A DNA stretch of 7,568 bases from Bacillota bacterium. Its GTDB lineage: Bacteria; Bacillota; Bacilli; Bacillales_B; DSM-18226. A program made the translations under genes and the position numbers. The notes below the pieces were generated by a model. The model made no database searches and was not told where the DNA came from. It saw nothing but the letters and a program-made list of their open reading frames with translations. The stretch spans positions 1-7,568 of the forward strand of contig JAKACS010000140.1 of the NCBI GenBank assembly GCA_021821235.1, written 5' to 3'. Positions within the stretch are counted from its first letter, which is position 1, and the number at the start of each line of letters is the position of its first letter. Positions 5,748-7,568 of this stretch are shown here, piece by piece.

Positions 5748-5926
5748 TGACGTATACTCCGAAAAGGGGCGATATTGTTTGGTTATCATTTCATCCACAA
5801 GCAGGCCGGCGCCCTGCCCTTGTCCTATCTCCTGAAATTTATAATGCAAGAACTGGACTTTCTATATGTGTTCCACTAATAGGGGAAGTCTCTTTCTTAT
5901 TGTTTACACTATTATCGTTACAATAA
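5741..5926 (+). pseudogene. mazF: Truncated MazF-type endoribonuclease toxin
   Basis: MazF toxins are roughly 110-120-residue ribonucleases that cleave mRNA at short sequence motifs. The first ~45 residues here are typical: TYTPKRGDIVWLSFHPQ, AGRRPALVLSPEIYNAR and SICVP. After this the expected CPIT...KGYPFEV segment, with the catalytic threonine, is absent and is replaced by a hydrophobic tail (LIGEVSFLLFTLLSLQ) and a stop. The protein is thus about half length and should be inactive. Either ATG at 5741 or ATG at 5747 could start it; the latter overlaps the antitoxin stop by one base, the usual coupling. The break falls near 5875, about 90 bases before the argS promoter, suggesting a deletion that joined the toxin gene to the argS leader region. 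Confidence 0.75.
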
Positions 5927-5962
5927 ATATAGATAACTTTTGCAATTATTTCCTAGATTAGG

Positions 5963-5990
5963 TTGTAATTATCGAATGAATGGATATAAT
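5963..5990 (+). promoter_or_regulatory. SigA promoter of the T-box/argS transcript
   Basis: TTGTAA (5963-5968) and a perfect TATAAT (5985-5990) are 16 bases apart. Transcription would begin near 5997, just ahead of the first helix of the T-box leader. Confidence 0.7.
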
Positions 5991-6014
5991 TACGTATAAA
6001 TAGTTATAAAATCG

Positions 6015-6255
6015 ATGATAAAGAGAGTAGTTATTTGTGAAAATAAAGCGAGCTGAGGATGGTGTGAGCTTGGCATGCAGCAGATAATGAACCGCACTTT
6101 GAAGATGCTTTCCTGAAACGGAGTAGGGAATGCCGGGGATCACCTCGTTATCAAATGGAGTGGTTTTTAATTTTTAAAAACAATTAGAGTGGTACCACGG
6201 GATCAATCAAACTCTCGTCTCTTTTATTTGCAAAAGAGGCGGGAGTTTTTTATTT
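6015..6255 (+). ncRNA. T-box riboswitch with arginine specifier, upstream of argS
   Basis: T-box leaders sense uncharged tRNA and prevent termination when the cognate amino acid is scarce. Stem I shows the AGTA element at 6026-6029. It is followed by GTTATTTG (6030-6037), which pairs with CAGATAAT (6081-6088), with a GGATGGTGTGAGC apical region between them. The specifier loop then reads GAAC-CGC-A; CGC at 6093-6095 is an arginine codon followed by the usual A. The T-box itself is AGAGTGGTACCACGG (6186-6200), whose TGGT can pair with the tRNA acceptor end. AGAGT (6186-6190) can pair with ACTCT (6211-6215) as antiterminator. All parts needed for function are present. Stem II/III details were not modelled. 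Confidence 0.92.
6210..6255 (+). terminator. Intrinsic terminator of the T-box leader
   Basis: A 16-bp stem, with two G-U pairs, is formed by 6210-6225 and 6232-6247 around a 6-base loop. It is followed by a run of T (6246-6251) and ATTT. Its 5' arm contains the ACTCT needed for the antiterminator, so the two structures exclude each other. Confidence 0.9.
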
Positions 6256-6269
6256 GGAGGAGGAAAAGG

Positions 6270-7568
6270 ATGAACTATTTAAGTGATTTTGCCGATCTTT
6301 TATATGAATCTATAAATGGACAATTGGAAAACAGCACATTAAGTTATATGATTGAAAAACCGAAATTTGAACACTTGGGGGATATGGCCTTTCCTTGTTT
6401 TGAACTGGCGAAAATTTTTCGAAAATCCCCCCAAAGCATAGCTCTTGAAATAGCAGGTAAAATAGAATCACCGCTTTTTGAAAAAATCGAGGCAGTAAGC
6501 GGATATGTAAATGTGTTTTTAAATAAAAATAAAGTTTCATCAAGTGTCATGAAAGATGTCCTTTCCAAAAAAGATCATTACGGAGACTTAAATCTTGGAA
6601 AAAACCAAGTCATCACCATTGATTTTTCTTCACCAAATATTGCAAAGCCTTTTTCAATGGGCCATTTACGTTCTACTGTTATCGGAAATTCCTTGGCGCT
6701 GATTGCGGAAAAATGCGGCTATCGTCCGATTCGGATCAATCATTTGGGGGATTGGGGTACTCAGTTCGGCAAATTGATTGTTGCATACAAACTTTGGGGA
6801 AATGAAGAAAACGTAAGACAGCATCCCATTAAAGAACTGCTGAGTTTGTATGTGAAATTTCATGGAGAAGTGGAAAAAGAACCAGGATTGGATGATGAAG
6901 CACGTAAATGGTTTAAAAAACTAGAAGAAGGCAATCAAGAAGCCATTCAATTGTGGCAATGGTTTCGAGAAGAATCGTTAAAGGAATTTTCAAAGATTTA
7001 TACGTTAATGGGAATAACCTTTGACTCCTATCAGGGTGAAGCATTTTACAATGACAAGATGGAAAGGATTGTCCAATTTCTTGAAGAAATGAATTTGTTA
7101 CAAGAATCTGAAGGAGCCAAAGTCGTCCCACTGCAAGATTTACCTCCATGTTTAATCAAGAAAAGTGATGGAACGACTCTTTATGCAACTCGCGATCTTG
7201 CTGCAGCCGTTTATCGCCAAGAGACTTACCATTTCGTTAAATCATTATATGTAGTGGGAAATGAACAAACCCTTCATTTCAAACAATTGTTTGCCGTGCT
7301 GGACAAGATGGGTTACGAATGGCAGAAAGGAATGATCCATGTACCTTTTGGAATGATCTTAAAAGACGGGAAAAAAATGTCTACTCGTAAAGGAAAGGTA
7401 GTGTTGCTTGAAGAAGTCTTAAATAAGGCAATATCATTGGCATTAAAAGATATTCAGAAAAAAGTTGGTGTACGATTGAGTAGAAAGAAACAAAAACGTA
7501 AAGCAAGGAAGAAGGAACCGAGTACGTTCGGCACAGCACTAGAGCTATTAGGCTGTTTTTTCGTCTTA
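6270..7568 (+). CDS. argS: Arginyl-tRNA synthetase, T-box-regulated second type, with C-terminus replaced after codon 398
   Basis: ArgS charges tRNA-Arg in the cytosol. The ATG at 6270 follows a strong GGAGGAGG. The protein resembles the second ArgS of the B. cereus group rather than the standard SANPTG-type enzyme. Residues 1-85 are the N-terminal additional domain. [17 protein letters not shown] (119-135) contains the HIGH-equivalent [18 protein letters not shown] follows at 156-169. GKKMSTRKG (367-375) is the KMSKS-like loop. Homology is clean to about residue 398 (ALKDIQKK) and then stops. The expected NPNL...VGVGAV segment and the whole DALR anticodon-binding domain (full length about 555-560) are missing. 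They are replaced by an unrelated basic tail that stays open to the window edge. The product would not be expected to be a normal ArgS; a canonical copy presumably exists elsewhere. Confidence 0.88.
   Translation, partial: MNYLSDFADLLYESINGQLENSTLSYMIEKPKFEHLGDMAFPCFELAKIFRKSPQSIALEIAGKIESPLFEKIEAVSGYVNVFLNKNKVSSSVMKDVLSKKDHYGDLNLGKNQVITIDFSSPNIAKPFSMGHLRSTVIGNSLALIAEKCGYRPIRINHLGDWGTQFGKLIVAYKLWGNEENVRQHPIKELLSLYVKFHGEVEKEPGLDDEARKWFKKLEEGNQEAIQLWQWFREESLKEFSKIYTLMGITFDSYQGEAFYNDKMERIVQFLEEMNLLQESEGAKVVPLQDLPPCLIKKSDGTTLYATRDLAAAVYRQETYHFVKSLYVVGNEQTLHFKQLFAVLDKMGYEWQKGMIHVPFGMILKDGKKMSTRKGKVVLLEEVLNKAISLALKDIQKKVGVRLSRKKQKRKARKKEPSTFGTALELLGCFFVL
7464..7568. other. Foreign sequence joined to argS, possible end of an insertion element or rearrangement
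   Basis: From 7464 the plus-strand frame encodes a Lys/Arg-rich stretch ([14 protein letters not shown]) and then a hydrophobic segment (ELLGCFFVL), neither of which belongs to ArgS. The minus strand also has a frame open from the window edge to a stop at the junction. The segment is too short to show terminal repeats or a target duplication, so its nature is undetermined. Confidence 0.45.

Overview
The window looks like chromosome of a low-GC Gram-positive of the family Bacillaceae. MotA and MotB, SinR and SinI, a type I methionine aminopeptidase and a T-box-controlled arginyl-tRNA synthetase all resemble Bacillus proteins. Ribosome binding sites are strong and GGAGG-like. The species cannot be named from this sequence alone.

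Layout, left to right. (1) Positions 1-898, minus strand: a YeiH/UPF0324 membrane protein (putative sulfate exporter family) cut by the window edge. It has no ATG, GTG or TTG where its start should be; an ATC sits there instead. (2) Positions 1007-1894, plus strand: a divergent LysR-type regulator. A perfect dyad lies in the shared intergenic region. (3) Positions 2029-3610, plus strand: motA and motB, overlapping by 8 bases. The upstream region has a SigD-like promoter that overlaps a perfect Spo0A-box core. A hairpin terminator follows. (4) Positions 3671-4479, minus strand: sinR, then a 329-base gap, then a small SinI-like gene. The order is reversed relative to the B. subtilis sinI-sinR operon. 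The gap holds a recognisable class I cyclic-di-GMP (GEMM) riboswitch aptamer directly upstream of the SinI-like gene, with its own promoter. (5) Positions 4608-5470, plus strand: a good SigA promoter and a stand-alone map gene. (6) Positions 5521-5926, plus strand: a decayed MazE/MazF toxin-antitoxin pair. The antitoxin is frameshifted and the toxin has lost its C-terminal half. (7) Positions 5963-6255: a SigA promoter and a complete T-box leader with an arginine CGC specifier. It is followed by argS of the second, T-box-regulated Bacillus type. Homology stops abruptly after codon 398 (position 7463), and an unrelated 105-base tail runs to the window end.

How the parts may work together. The centre is a motility-versus-matrix decision region: the flagellar stator genes sit back to back with the biofilm repressor SinR and its antagonist SinI. 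In B. subtilis, SinI sequesters SinR and so switches on matrix genes. Here the SinI-like gene is uncoupled from sinR and carries a c-di-GMP sensor in its leader. This would wire the second messenger that governs motility and attachment straight into the SinR switch. This riboswitch-SinI arrangement is the main point of interest. The two ends of the window show decay or rearrangement (mazEF, argS).
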